Part shown: positions 1 through 8,059 of the stretch, piece after piece
How positions within the stretch are numbered: position 1 is the stretch's first letter
How the letters are laid out: each line of letters begins with the position of its first letter
Assembly (NCBI GenBank): GCA_964461435.1
Contig: CAYWUI010000048.1
Location: 1 to 20,994, forward strand
Length of the DNA stretch: 20,994 nt
Source: G020354785 sp964461435
GTDB taxonomy: Bacteria > Bacteroidota > Bacteroidia > Bacteroidales > UBA10428
Reading direction: 5' to 3'
Translations under genes and position numbers: made by a program
Notes under the pieces: model-generated
Database searches by the model: none
Told to the model about the DNA's origin: nothing
Seen by the model: the letters and a program-made list of their open reading frames with translations, nothing else

Positions 1-174
1 ATTATGGGTGACCGAATCCCAGGAGGCGTCAACGATTTGCAAAGAAGGACAAGGTACTGCGGGTGAAAAGAGCCGTAGTACTGTTTGACGAACCGGCGCA
101 TTCGGGATCCGAATGTACGGTGGTGTGAGAGGCTCTCCCCATCAGGATTTACTGCTAGGGCAGTACCTCGATTA
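1..174 (+). mobile_element. Group II intron, 3' end (domain V/VI region), partial
   Basis: This is the 3' tail of a bacterial group II intron; the body and any reverse transcriptase gene would lie to the left of the window. A domain V-like hairpin is visible at about 89-122, where the arms GCATTCGG and CCGAATGT pair and are flanked by ACCG and CGGT. It is followed by GGTGTGAGAGG and a domain VI-like segment. The end, TACCTCGATT, resembles the CTACTCGATT terminus of chloroplast-like bacterial introns, with the A of GTACC as candidate branch point. The exact 3' junction (about 174) is inferred from that resemblance. I could not fold the whole element, so it could be a degenerate fragment. Confidence 0.62.
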
Positions 175-187
175 GTTGTAGACAAAA

Positions 188-1228
188 TTATTTACGTAAA
201 GCTTTTAATTTCCAAAATAAATATAGAGGCTCTTCTTTCATTGTCATAATGGCCTCTTGGTATTTATTTTCTGATCTTAATAGTCCAAATCCTCCAGCAC
301 CCAATAGCTCTATAATTGAAGCAAGAACACCTTCTTTTTCATAAAGAGCAAGAGCAATTGTCGAGGTGCTTAAAACCACTCCTGCTATTCGCATCCGATG
401 CATGTTTTGGATTTTTTTAAATCGTATGTTTAATTTGTCTATTTCTGGTCGAATTAAATCTTCGTGTATTTCCTTTATTGTCTTAGAATCTCGGTATTCT
501 GTTATCGTGTTCTTTAAGTGAGAGCGAAGGATAGAAAGACAATCGAGATTATCATCAAGGACTTTTGATAAATCATTAAATCTTAACCCACTCAAATATG
601 GAATTGACAATGAATAAAGCTCATTTACCATTTCAGGCTTGGGCATATTTTCTATTAAGGGTAATGAATTAAGTTTTTCATTATCTGGAGTTAGTATCCA
701 TTTATTAAATGAACTATCACTTACAACAGGAATACCATGATATCTTTTATGACCAATTTGCTCCGGATCGTCCTCAACCTTGAGCGCTATCCTATCCGGG
801 CAGAGTAAAACTTTTTCATTTTTTATTAATGTCTTTAATTTATATGTGAAATCTTTAAGTTGCCCGGAATCACAGTTTATATAGCCTAATAGTAATTTAT
901 CAAGTACCTCATTAGACGAGATCTCATTATATAACTCTTCGGGAAGTGTTAATGATTCGATATTCTTTTTAAATGACTAACCCTTTGGTAATGTAATCTT
1001 CAGAGTATAGTTGCCGAGTGGATACAAGATCAGCGTATCGGAAAATATCAATGAAAAGGAAATCCAATCTGCCTGCTTATCTAAGTCAAATAGTTTATAA
1101 CTCGTTTTAAGTCCTTCTCTTTTCTCTAGCCAATCAGCAATAGCTGTAATGTTGTCAGAGTAGAATCCTCCAAATTGGTCTGGTCTGTTCTGACAAATCT
1201 TATGGAATTGCTTAATTATTTTGTCCAT
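188..1228 (-). pseudogene. Hypothetical protein gene interrupted by one in-frame TAG
   Basis: Two open segments lie in the same minus-strand frame. The first (1228-977) encodes 83 residues from an ATG and ends in a TAG at 979-977. The second runs on from 976 to a TAA at 190-188. Between the TAG and the first ATG of the second segment (646) there are 110 open codons containing no ATG, GTG or TTG. The simplest reading is one gene of about 346 residues broken by a nonsense mutation. Joined, it is hydrophilic and charged, with a hydrophobic stretch (VVLSTSTIALALYEKEGVL followed by ASIIELLGAGGFGLL) about 60 residues from the C terminus that could be a membrane hairpin. I recognise no family. Alternatives are two genes with the second starting at 646, amber readthrough, or a sequencing error. 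The stop lies 14 bases from the group II intron end. Confidence 0.6.
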
Positions 1229-1560
1229 GGACTTAGAATTTTATTTGCAACCAAATTGTATATAAACCTAACTTTATTCAGCTTGTTTCATTGCTTTGGG
1301 AAATATAGCGGATGGATATTCTTAATTAATATTTTCAAAGTTATTAAAAATTAATATAATCTATTAAACTACCAGTAACAAGAAAATTATCAACTATTTT
1401 AATTTAATTGTAAATTCCTTAAATACAAAATTATCAGTTCTTAATTATATTATTGATGGGATTTCTGAATCACTTTCTTATAAGACCTTTAATATGTTTG
1501 GTATATTTTGTTTAATTTTGCCATTTGATATAATAAATACAAGGAAAAATAATTTTAGAG
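1229..1560. other. AT-rich intergenic region between divergent genes
   Basis: This gap of about 330 bases separates the amber-split hypothetical gene from the plus-strand kinase. It is strongly AT-rich and contains no ORF that I would call. It must hold the promoters of both neighbours. The only box I can point to is the TAnnTTTG match at 1493-1500. Confidence 0.6.
1493..1500 (+). promoter_or_regulatory. Candidate -7 box (TATGTTTG) for the PfkB kinase
   Basis: TATGTTTG matches the Bacteroidota -7 consensus TAnnTTTG and lies 60 bases before the kinase ATG. No good TTTG -33 box is present at the expected 19-20 base spacing, so this is only a candidate. Confidence 0.28.
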
Positions 1561-2481
1561 ATGAGAAAGATTTATACTATCGGTGAAACGGTACTTGATA
1601 TTCTTTTTACTAATAACCAGCCATTTACGGCAAAAGCAGGAGGTGCCTGTCTGAATTGTGCGGTATCTCTTGGCAGGTTGAATGTGCCAACTTATTTCAT
1701 TGGTGAATACGGGCTGGATGAGGTCGGTAATTTTATAGATAATTTCCTGAAGAATAATAACGTCTCAACCGATTATGTATACAGGTACTACGATGGAAAA
1801 TCAACTTTGGCCCTTGCTTTTTTAAATGAAAACTGCGATGCAAGCTATGATTTCTACAAGATATATCCTGAAAAGCGATTGAATATTAACTTTCCTGAAA
1901 TTCAGCAGGATGATATTATTATTTTCGGATCAATTTATGCTATTACTCCTGAAGTAAGGCACAAATTAATAGAATTTATAAAACAGGGTAACAAGAAAAA
2001 AGCTATAGTAATTTATGATCCTAATTTCAGGAAACAACATCTTCATGATTTACCGAGGTTAAAACCGATGATCGTTGAAAATATTTCGCTGGCTAATATT
2101 ATCAGGGGGTCAAATGAGGATTTTTCTTTTGTTTTCGGAGTCAAAAATGCCGATGAAGCATTTAATGAGATAAAAACCATGGCTCCGAACCTGCTCTATA
2201 CTTCGGCTCATAAAGGAGTATTCTTGCGCACTTTGAAAACCAATGGCCAGTATAAGACCAAAGAGATTGAACCAAAAAGTACAATAGGTGCGGGAGATAG
2301 TTTTAATGCAGGCATAGCTTACTCCTTATATAAGAATGACATAAAATTCAAAGAGCTTAACAGTTTGGAAGAACCTGTGTGGGCCAAAATTATCGGAACT
2401 GCAATAGAATTTGCCACACATGTATGCATGAGCTATGATAATTACATATCAAAGGATTTTGCCGAATCCTATAAGATTTGA
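1561..2481 (+). CDS. PfkB-family carbohydrate kinase (fructokinase-like)
   Basis: This protein is predicted to transfer phosphate from ATP to a sugar hydroxyl in the cytoplasm. Its 306 residues fit the PfkB/ribokinase family. The N terminus shows the substrate-site pattern GETVLDILF (D13) and an AGGACLNCAVSLGRL segment (G27, G28, N32) matching PfkB signature 1. The second signature, STIGAGDSFNAG, places the catalytic base at D246 within GAGD. The substrate cannot be read from sequence; fructose, or a fuculose/rhamnulose-type ketose, would suit the class II aldolase gene next door, but that is inference. It converges on the aldo/keto reductase gene with 21 bases between stops. There is no strong ribosome binding site, as usual for Bacteroidota. 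Confidence 0.9.
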   Translation: MRKIYTIGETVLDILFTNNQPFTAKAGGACLNCAVSLGRLNVPTYFIGEYGLDEVGNFIDNFLKNNNVSTDYVYRYYDGKSTLALAFLNENCDASYDFYKIYPEKRLNINFPEIQQDDIIIFGSIYAITPEVRHKLIEFIKQGNKKKAIVIYDPNFRKQHLHDLPRLKPMIVENISLANIIRGSNEDFSFVFGVKNADEAFNEIKTMAPNLLYTSAHKGVFLRTLKTNGQYKTKEIEPKSTIGAGDSFNAGIAYSLYKNDIKFKELNSLEEPVWAKIIGTAIEFATHVCMSYDNYISKDFAESYKI

Positions 2482-2498
2482 CAGTCATTGTTGACTGT
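2481..2498. terminator. Short hairpin between convergent genes, possible terminator
   Basis: ACAGTCA and TGACTGT form a perfect 7-bp stem around TTGT. It begins at the last base of the kinase stop codon and ends before the stop of the convergent reductase gene. No T-run follows on either strand, so termination is unproven. Confidence 0.3.
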
Positions 2499-2502
2499 AT
2501 AA

Positions 2503-3495
2503 TCAGAGCCTGAGCCTTAACCTGTCTATTTTAGCTGCTATAATATCTATTTCTTCGTTACTTAGCTGAAACTCTGCAGCTTTGACATTCTCATCAACCT
2601 GCCCGCTGTTTCGTAATCCGACGAGGACTGAAGTAATTCCCGGCTGCTGAATGGTCCAGTTAATGACCAGTTGGGCCAGGGTTATATTTCTTTCCCGTGC
2701 AAGAGGTTTTATACTGTCAAGGAATGCATTTATCTCATCAAGATTTGTTCCTTTAAAGTACGGACTTTCCGACCTGTTATCGCCGGGCATGAATTTATAG
2801 TCAGGCGTTATCTTGCCCGTAAGCACACCCCTTTCAAGGGGACTGTAAGCAAGAATGCTTACATTGTTTTCCAGGCAATAAGGTATAAGTTCTTCTTCTA
2901 TCTCTCTTTTTACTATGCTATAGGGTACCTGGTCGGAACAGATTTCTGTCGTCAGGCTTGCAGTTTTCAACTGCTCAGCTGAAAAATTAGATACACCCGC
3001 AGCCCTCACTTTTCCATCAGAAATTAATTTGTTAATAACTTCCATGCTTTCGTCAACCGGAGTTGCAATATCAGGCCAGTGAATCTGGTAGAGATCTATA
3101 TAGTCTGTGCCCAGTCTTTTTAAGCTTTGCTCACATTCGTAAATTATACTGTCTTTTCCTGCATATCTGTATATCGAATTACTCTTCCCCCTGTGATCAA
3201 CTATATCAAAATAGTAGCTTCCCTTTTTTAAATCCCATCTCAGCCCGTATTTGGTGAAAATCTGAACTTTATCACGCTTACCCTTTATTGCTTCTCCCAC
3301 AATTCTCTCGCTTTCTCCAAATCCATATACAGGAGCCGTATCTATGGATGTTATTCCGTAGTCTATTGCCTTATGTATGGCTTTTATTGACTGTGCCTTG
3401 TCAGCACCTCCCCAGAATAAACCTCCTGTAACCCAGGCTCCGAAAGTTATGGCAGATATCGGGACTTCACTTTTTGCCAGTTTTTTATATTCCAT
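2503..3495 (-). CDS. Aldo/keto reductase
   Basis: This is an NAD(P)H-dependent oxidoreductase with a TIM-barrel fold, expected to be cytoplasmic. All four catalytic residues of the superfamily are visible in 330 residues: D52 and Y57 (SIDTAPVYG), K82 (IFTKYG) and H139 (YQIHWPD). The C-terminal GVSNFS and SVLVGLRN segments fit cofactor binding. It is the second gene after the class II aldolase, with 9 bases between the aldolase stop and this ATG, so the two are probably cotranscribed. If the aldolase releases an aldehyde such as lactaldehyde, this enzyme could reduce it to the alcohol. That link is inferred from context; aldo/keto reductase substrates cannot be read from these motifs. Confidence 0.93.
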   Translation of the reverse strand: MEYKKLAKSEVPISAITFGAWVTGGLFWGGADKAQSIKAIHKAIDYGITSIDTAPVYGFGESERIVGEAIKGKRDKVQIFTKYGLRWDLKKGSYYFDIVDHRGKSNSIYRYAGKDSIIYECEQSLKRLGTDYIDLYQIHWPDIATPVDESMEVINKLISDGKVRAAGVSNFSAEQLKTASLTTEICSDQVPYSIVKREIEEELIPYCLENNVSILAYSPLERGVLTGKITPDYKFMPGDNRSESPYFKGTNLDEINAFLDSIKPLARERNITLAQLVINWTIQQPGITSVLVGLRNSGQVDENVKAAEFQLSNEEIDIIAAKIDRLRLRL

Positions 3496-3504
3496 AATTG
3501 ATAG

Positions 3505-4140
3505 TTAATGAATGATATTATCAATTTCTTTTATCTGTTCGGGAGTTAATTCTCTGATATCCTTCATCAATTCAGTTATAAGAGTCATTTTTGCTGAAGA
3601 TTCCAGTAGTTCAATTTTACAGAATGCATCAAGCAGGGATTTTCCCAGGCATATTATACCATGGTTTTGCATCAAAATAACATTTGTATCAAGCGCTTTT
3701 TCCGATACAATGGTCGCCAGTGGTTGAGTTCCCATAAGAGCGTACTCTGCGACTTGCGGAGTGCCCAGCACATAATAGGCTTCTGCTATTAGGCGGCAGT
3801 TGATTTTCTTATTCATTGCCGTAAAGCTTATTGAAACAGGAGGATGGGCATGTATAATTGCTTTAATGTCAGGCCTCTTCTTATAAATCGACAAGTGCAT
3901 GCCTGTTTCCATACTCAGCTTAATGTCAGTTGTAATGTTTTTACCTCTTGTTGTAACAACTCCGGTTTGTCTGCCTTTTATTCTTGCCTTATCAAGTTCC
4001 GTAGGAGTAATTATAACAGTCAGGTCATCAATCTTATAACTGATATTGCCGCCTGTGCTTGTCGTGAGGTTCTTTTTATACAACCGCCTCATAAAATAGG
4101 CTACCTCTTTTTTATATTTTTCCAATTCGGTTTCTTTCAT
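3505..4140 (-). CDS. Class II aldolase/adducin family protein (L-fuculose-phosphate aldolase-like)
   Basis: This is a predicted zinc-dependent aldolase that splits a ketose 1-phosphate into dihydroxyacetone phosphate and an aldehyde. From the ATG at 4140 it has 211 residues, close to the 215 of E. coli FucA. The expected residues appear in order: E78 (METGMH), H97 and H99 (HAHPP) and H160 (MQNHG). These match FucA E73, H92, H94 and H155 with a constant offset of five. The open frame extends 44 codons upstream to 4272, but that part is AT-rich, unlike the family, and overlaps a candidate promoter for the divergent gene, so I chose the inner start. It is first in a pair with the downstream aldo/keto reductase. 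The true substrate (fuculose-, rhamnulose- or ribulose-phosphate) is undetermined. Confidence 0.88.
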   Translation of the reverse strand: MKETELEKYKKEVAYFMRRLYKKNLTTSTGGNISYKIDDLTVIITPTELDKARIKGRQTGVVTTRGKNITTDIKLSMETGMHLSIYKKRPDIKAIIHAHPPVSISFTAMNKKINCRLIAEAYYVLGTPQVAEYALMGTQPLATIVSEKALDTNVILMQNHGIICLGKSLLDAFCKIELLESSAKMTLITELMKDIRELTPEQIKEIDNIIH

Positions 4141-4262
4141 CAGATTAATTATTAATAATATGCATCCATTTACTATACAGGTTATCAAATTATAACAAAA
4201 ATAGTAAAAATGCTTTTTCTCTGATTGTTTATATTTACCCATTACATAATCAGTACGTTTTT

Positions 4263-4292
4263 TTTGTCGCATACGATATTTTAGTACCTTTA
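4263..4292 (+). promoter_or_regulatory. Candidate Bacteroidota promoter for the radical SAM gene
   Basis: TTTG at 4263-4266 and TACCTTTA at 4285-4292 are separated by 18 bases, close to the TTTG / TAnnTTTG arrangement. The expected transcript would start near 4300, about 40 bases before the ATG at 4341. The last base of the -7 box departs from consensus. Confidence 0.42.
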
Positions 4293-4340
4293 TATATGTA
4301 TGCTAATATTATTTGCATTTAATATTATTATTGGGACTAT

Positions 4341-5348
4341 ATGAGATATAAAGAAGCCTCGTTTTATGAAAAGCTTAATGGAAAGGTAAACTGCAATTTG
4401 TGTCCTCATAATTGTATAATTAAGGAAGGTAATACAGGTATTTGCAATGTCAGAAGAAACAGGGAGGGGCAGCTCGTAAGTGAGAATTTTGGAATTCTGT
4501 CAGCTGTAAATTATGATCCCATTGAAAAAAAACCATTATATCATTTTTTCCCCGGTTCGGTAATTTTATCAATAGGCAGTTTCGGTTGCAATATGAAATG
4601 CAAATGCTGCCAGAACTGGCAGATATCGCAAGCCAGCGTGGAGAATTTATATGCGCGAAACAGCTATAGCTCTGAAGATATCCTTAATCTTGCCAAATCA
4701 AGAAGTAAAAATATAGGTGTAGCATACACCTATAACGAGCCAACCGTCTGGTATGAGTTTATGATTGAAACAGCAATACTAATTCACGCGGCAGGATTAA
4801 AAAATGTTATAGTCTCTAACGGATTTATCAATGAGGAGCCACTGCTTGAATTGTTGAAATATATTGATGGATTTAATATTGATTTAAAAGCATTTAATGA
4901 CAATTTTTATAAAGAGGTATCTTCAGCGAGGCTCGGACCTGTAAAGGATACTCTGAAAATCATTTCTGAACATAAAAAACATCTTGAAATAACGAATCTG
5001 GTTATACCTTCCCTGAATGACAACGAAAGTGAATTTAGGGAGATGGTAGATTGGATTTTTGAAGAGCTTGGTGCTGACACAGTATTACATCTTTCACGGT
5101 ATCATCCTATGTACAAGATGAACATCGAAGCTACCAGTCCGGATACTCTTGAAAGACTATACAATATTGCTGCTGATAAACTGAGCTATGTTTTTGTAGG
5201 TAATATAAATATTAGGGACTGCCAGGATACCCGATGCAGCAAATGCAAAAAGACTTTAATAAGAAGAACAGGATATTTTATTGAAAGGGCAGGAATTGAC
5301 AAACACGGCAAATGTGTATTCTGCGGAAACAATATAGCTGTTACCTGA
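4341..5348 (+). CDS. amrS: Radical SAM protein of the AmmeMemoRadiSam system (PflA-like)
   Basis: This is a predicted 4Fe-4S radical S-adenosylmethionine enzyme of 335 residues. The cluster motif CX3CX2C is C83, C87 and C90 in FGCNMKCKCCQNW. An N-terminal cysteine group (C18, C21, C25, C35) and a C-terminal zinc-ribbon-like pair (C299/C302 and C325/C328) frame the barrel. This layout, with HFFPGS before the cluster and YTYNEPTVW after it, is characteristic of the family that co-occurs with AMMECR1 and Memo proteins. Its reaction is not established to my knowledge. Neither partner gene is in this window. The coding frame ends just before a decayed permease, so the original downstream neighbour may have been lost. 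Family assignment is firm; the function is unknown. Confidence 0.87.
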   Translation: MRYKEASFYEKLNGKVNCNLCPHNCIIKEGNTGICNVRRNREGQLVSENFGILSAVNYDPIEKKPLYHFFPGSVILSIGSFGCNMKCKCCQNWQISQASVENLYARNSYSSEDILNLAKSRSKNIGVAYTYNEPTVWYEFMIETAILIHAAGLKNVIVSNGFINEEPLLELLKYIDGFNIDLKAFNDNFYKEVSSARLGPVKDTLKIISEHKKHLEITNLVIPSLNDNESEFREMVDWIFEELGADTVLHLSRYHPMYKMNIEATSPDTLERLYNIAADKLSYVFVGNINIRDCQDTRCSKCKKTLIRRTGYFIERAGIDKHGKCVFCGNNIAVT

Positions 5349-5394
5349 TTGTTGCATTATTTATACTATTCTTTGTATTTATGTAACTAACATA

Positions 5395-7039
5395 TTCTCT
5401 ATCCCTTTAATACAGGGAGATCCGTCAACTGCATTATCCAAACCCCATACAGTTGTCATTACAAGGGAAACAGCAATAAAGTACTTTGGTAATGAAGATA
5501 CTGTGGGCAAAATGATCAAGGTTAATAATGACACTACCTATTTTACTATAACAGGAATTATTGATAAAGTACCCGTAAATTGTCACTTTGAATTTGATTT
5601 GCTTGCCTCCTTTTCAACTCATTTCAGGGCAAACGATGATTTCTGGCTGTCAAACAATATTTATACTTATATCTTATTAAAAGAAGAAGCCTCGCCTGAA
5701 GAAGTAGAAGCAAAAATGCAATCGGTACTTGAAAAATGTGCAGGGCCGCAGATGGAACAGGTTCTGGGTATTACACTTGATGAATTTGCTGCTGCAGGTA
5801 ACCGTTACGGACTGTATCTGCAACCGCTTGAGGATATACACTTAAATCCACAGATTCAGCACGGATTTAAACCTTCAAATGATGAAAAGTACATATATAT
5901 TCGCATTAATTGCCTTCTTTATTATTCTCCTGGCCGCGATTAATTATATGAACCTGTCAACAGCCCGGTCGGCAAATCGCTCAAGGGAAGTGGGATTACG
6001 AAAAGTAATAGGCTCGACAAAAAGATTACTTATACAACAGTTTTTGCTCGAGTCGGTAGTGCTCACTTTAATATCATTAATAATCGCCGTTATTATTGTC
6101 TGTACTATTATCGTGTACCGCCAGATACATTACATGTTGAATAAGGATTTGGGATTTAATAAGGAACACCTGCTCGTAATACGAAGGGCAGATGCCCTTG
6201 GAAAAGATAAGATAAAGGTTTTCAGGCAGGAGATTGAAAAATACCCCGGTGTTATAAATTCAACGAACTCCACAGCTGTGCCGGGTTATCTGAACAGCAA
6301 CAATGGCTTCCTTATCGAAGGGAGAAGCTCGGAAAATACTGTACTTCTGAATGTTAACTGGACTGATTATGATTATTTTGACACCTACAAACTTGAAATG
6401 GCCAAAGGCAGGTTTATTTCTGAAGATTTTGCCACGGACACTGCTGCTGCTGTTATTAACGAAAGTGCGGCCAGGATTTTTGAGCTTGATAATCCATTAG
6501 ATACAAGATTGATGCAGCCGGTAAATACACCTGATAAGTGGCTTTACTTAAAAGTTGTCGGGGTGGTAAAAGATTTTAATTACCAGGCTTTGCATGACTC
6601 AATATCACCGCATGTTTTTTTATATAAACCGCAATCTTGGGGCTGGGGCGGTTATATTACTGTAAGAATATCACCTGGGAATATAGACCAGACAATAAAG
6701 CATATTGAAGATACATGGGATAAATTCACTGCAAATGATCCTTTTAAGTATTTCTTTCTTGATGAAGAGTTTAATAATATTTATCATGAGGAAAAAAAGA
6801 CGGGTAAGCTGTCCCTGGGTTTTGCAGTGCTTTCTGTTTTTATTGCATTTCTGGCTTTGCCTCTCGCATACTTTATAATGAAAGGATGGTTACAGAATTT
6901 TTATTACAGGATAAATCTGAGCATAGCGGAATTTGTTCTCTCATTTTTAATTGCATTATTTATTGCATTTTTAACAGTATTTTATACTGTTTATATGGAG
7001 GCAAGCAAAAATCCGGTCAGGTCGCTCCAATATGAGTAA
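5395..7039 (+). pseudogene. MacB/FtsX-type ABC transporter permease remnant with several lesions
   Basis: This is a decayed permease of the MacB-like family, which works with an ABC ATPase in the inner membrane. The sequence enters directly in the periplasmic domain (IPLIQGDPSTALSKPHTVVI, then YFGNEDTVGKMI), so the N-terminal membrane helix and start are missing. The reading frame then shifts by one base within the TA repeat at 5891-5900, from KYIYI to FALIAFF. Near 6085-6100 the first FtsX helix runs directly into VCTIIVYRQIHYMLNKDLGF, which belongs to the fifth helix of intact relatives; the helices between are absent. Near 6851-6864, FIAFLA joins PLAYFIMKGWLQNF, so the second EIGIRKVLGA-type FtsX core is also missing. 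The C-terminal ASKNPVRSLQYE is intact. The comparison with intact relatives is from memory of the family, not alignment. Confidence 0.85.
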
Positions 7040-7069
7040 GATAAGACTAGCCAGGTAACAGGACCGGCC

Positions 7070-8059
7070 TTACAAATCGTGGCTGGGATAATGGATCCCG
7101 CATTCTTTTCTTATCGCATCTAATACTTCCATTAGCTGGATGCTGAAAGCATGGCTCATCTTATTACTCTCAACCATGCCTTGTTCAAGGCAGTACATTG
7201 CTTCGGCAGCTTCATACCCAAGCCCGCTGCCCGTATACCGGGGCTCTATTGTCTCGGTGTATCCATTTTGCATGATTATCGTAAGTTTTGTCGGCCTGTA
7301 AAATTCACTATGCAATATAATCCTGCCTTCCTCTCCTATAATTTCCGCTTCTATGCCTGTTCTGGCAACAATACTGGAGAACAATACGGCGATTTGACCT
7401 TCGGCATACCGCATGGTAATACCACAGTTTTCATCTACCCCGCTGGGGCCAATGTTAGCTACGGCCTTTATTAAAGAAGGTTTACCCAGGAGCAGGAGTG
7501 AAAGAAAAACAGGATATATTCCCACATCAAGCAAAGATCCTCCTCCCAGCTTGTTATTAAAAAGCCTGTTATTAATATCTTTTGGTGCTCTAAATCCAAA
7601 ATCAGCCCTTATAAATCGAATGTTTCCAATAACTTTTTCTTCAAGCAGATACAGGACTTTATCAATTGATGGAAGAAACCTTGTCCACATAGCCTCCATG
7701 AGGAATGTATTATTTGCTTCCGAGAGGTGCACCATCTTCTTTACTTCAGCAGAGTTTATAGCAAGTGGCTTTTCACAAAGAACGGCAATTTTATTATTAA
7801 GGCACATGGCAGTATTTTCAAAGTGGAGGGAGTGAGGTGTAGCTATATATATTAAATCTATATTCTTATTTTTTGATATATCCTCATAACAGCCGTATGC
7901 ATAAGCTACACCGTGTTTTGTTGCAAATAAATCAGCTTTTTGCTTATTCCGCGAGGCTACTGCAAATAAATTGGCATTTGCAAGTAATTTGAGGTCACTG
8001 GCAAATTTTTCAGCAATATTTCCCAGTCCGATTATGCCCCAGTTAAAGATACGGCTCAT
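7070..8059 (-). CDS. Gfo/Idh/MocA-family oxidoreductase
   Basis: This is a predicted NAD(P)-dependent dehydrogenase acting on a sugar, inositol or related polyol. The 329 residues have the Rossmann motif GIIGLGNIA (8-16), the ATPHSLH segment, the family signature EKP (96-98), and GGGSLLDVGIYP (172-183) in the substrate/dimer domain. The overall pattern resembles dihydrodiol dehydrogenase and D-xylose dehydrogenase-like members; the substrate is undetermined. Its ATG follows the TAA of the upstream aldo/keto reductase with no base between, so the two are almost certainly one operon, probably with coupled translation. The C terminus faces the permease pseudogene. Confidence 0.92.
   Translation of the reverse strand: MSRIFNWGIIGLGNIAEKFASDLKLLANANLFAVASRNKQKADLFATKHGVAYAYGCYEDISKNKNIDLIYIATPHSLHFENTAMCLNNKIAVLCEKPLAINSAEVKKMVHLSEANNTFLMEAMWTRFLPSIDKVLYLLEEKVIGNIRFIRADFGFRAPKDINNRLFNNKLGGGSLLDVGIYPVFLSLLLLGKPSLIKAVANIGPSGVDENCGITMRYAEGQIAVLFSSIVARTGIEAEIIGEEGRIILHSEFYRPTKLTIIMQNGYTETIEPRYTGSGLGYEAAEAMYCLEQGMVESNKMSHAFSIQLMEVLDAIRKECGIHYPSHDL

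Noticed and set aside
977..979. Amber codon as a pyrrolysine site
   Set aside because: Pyrrolysine genes are not expected in this type of organism, and no PylTSBCD gene is present; a nonsense mutation is simpler.
4141..4272. N-terminal extension of the class II aldolase to an upstream ATG at 4272
   Set aside because: The 44 extra residues are unlike the family, the inner start gives the FucA length and residue numbering, and the region overlaps a candidate promoter for the divergent gene.
5503..5943. Independent 146-residue gene starting at the ATG at 5503
   Set aside because: The frame and its MacB-type similarity continue upstream of this ATG, and its C-terminal residues are a frameshift product; it is part of the permease pseudogene.
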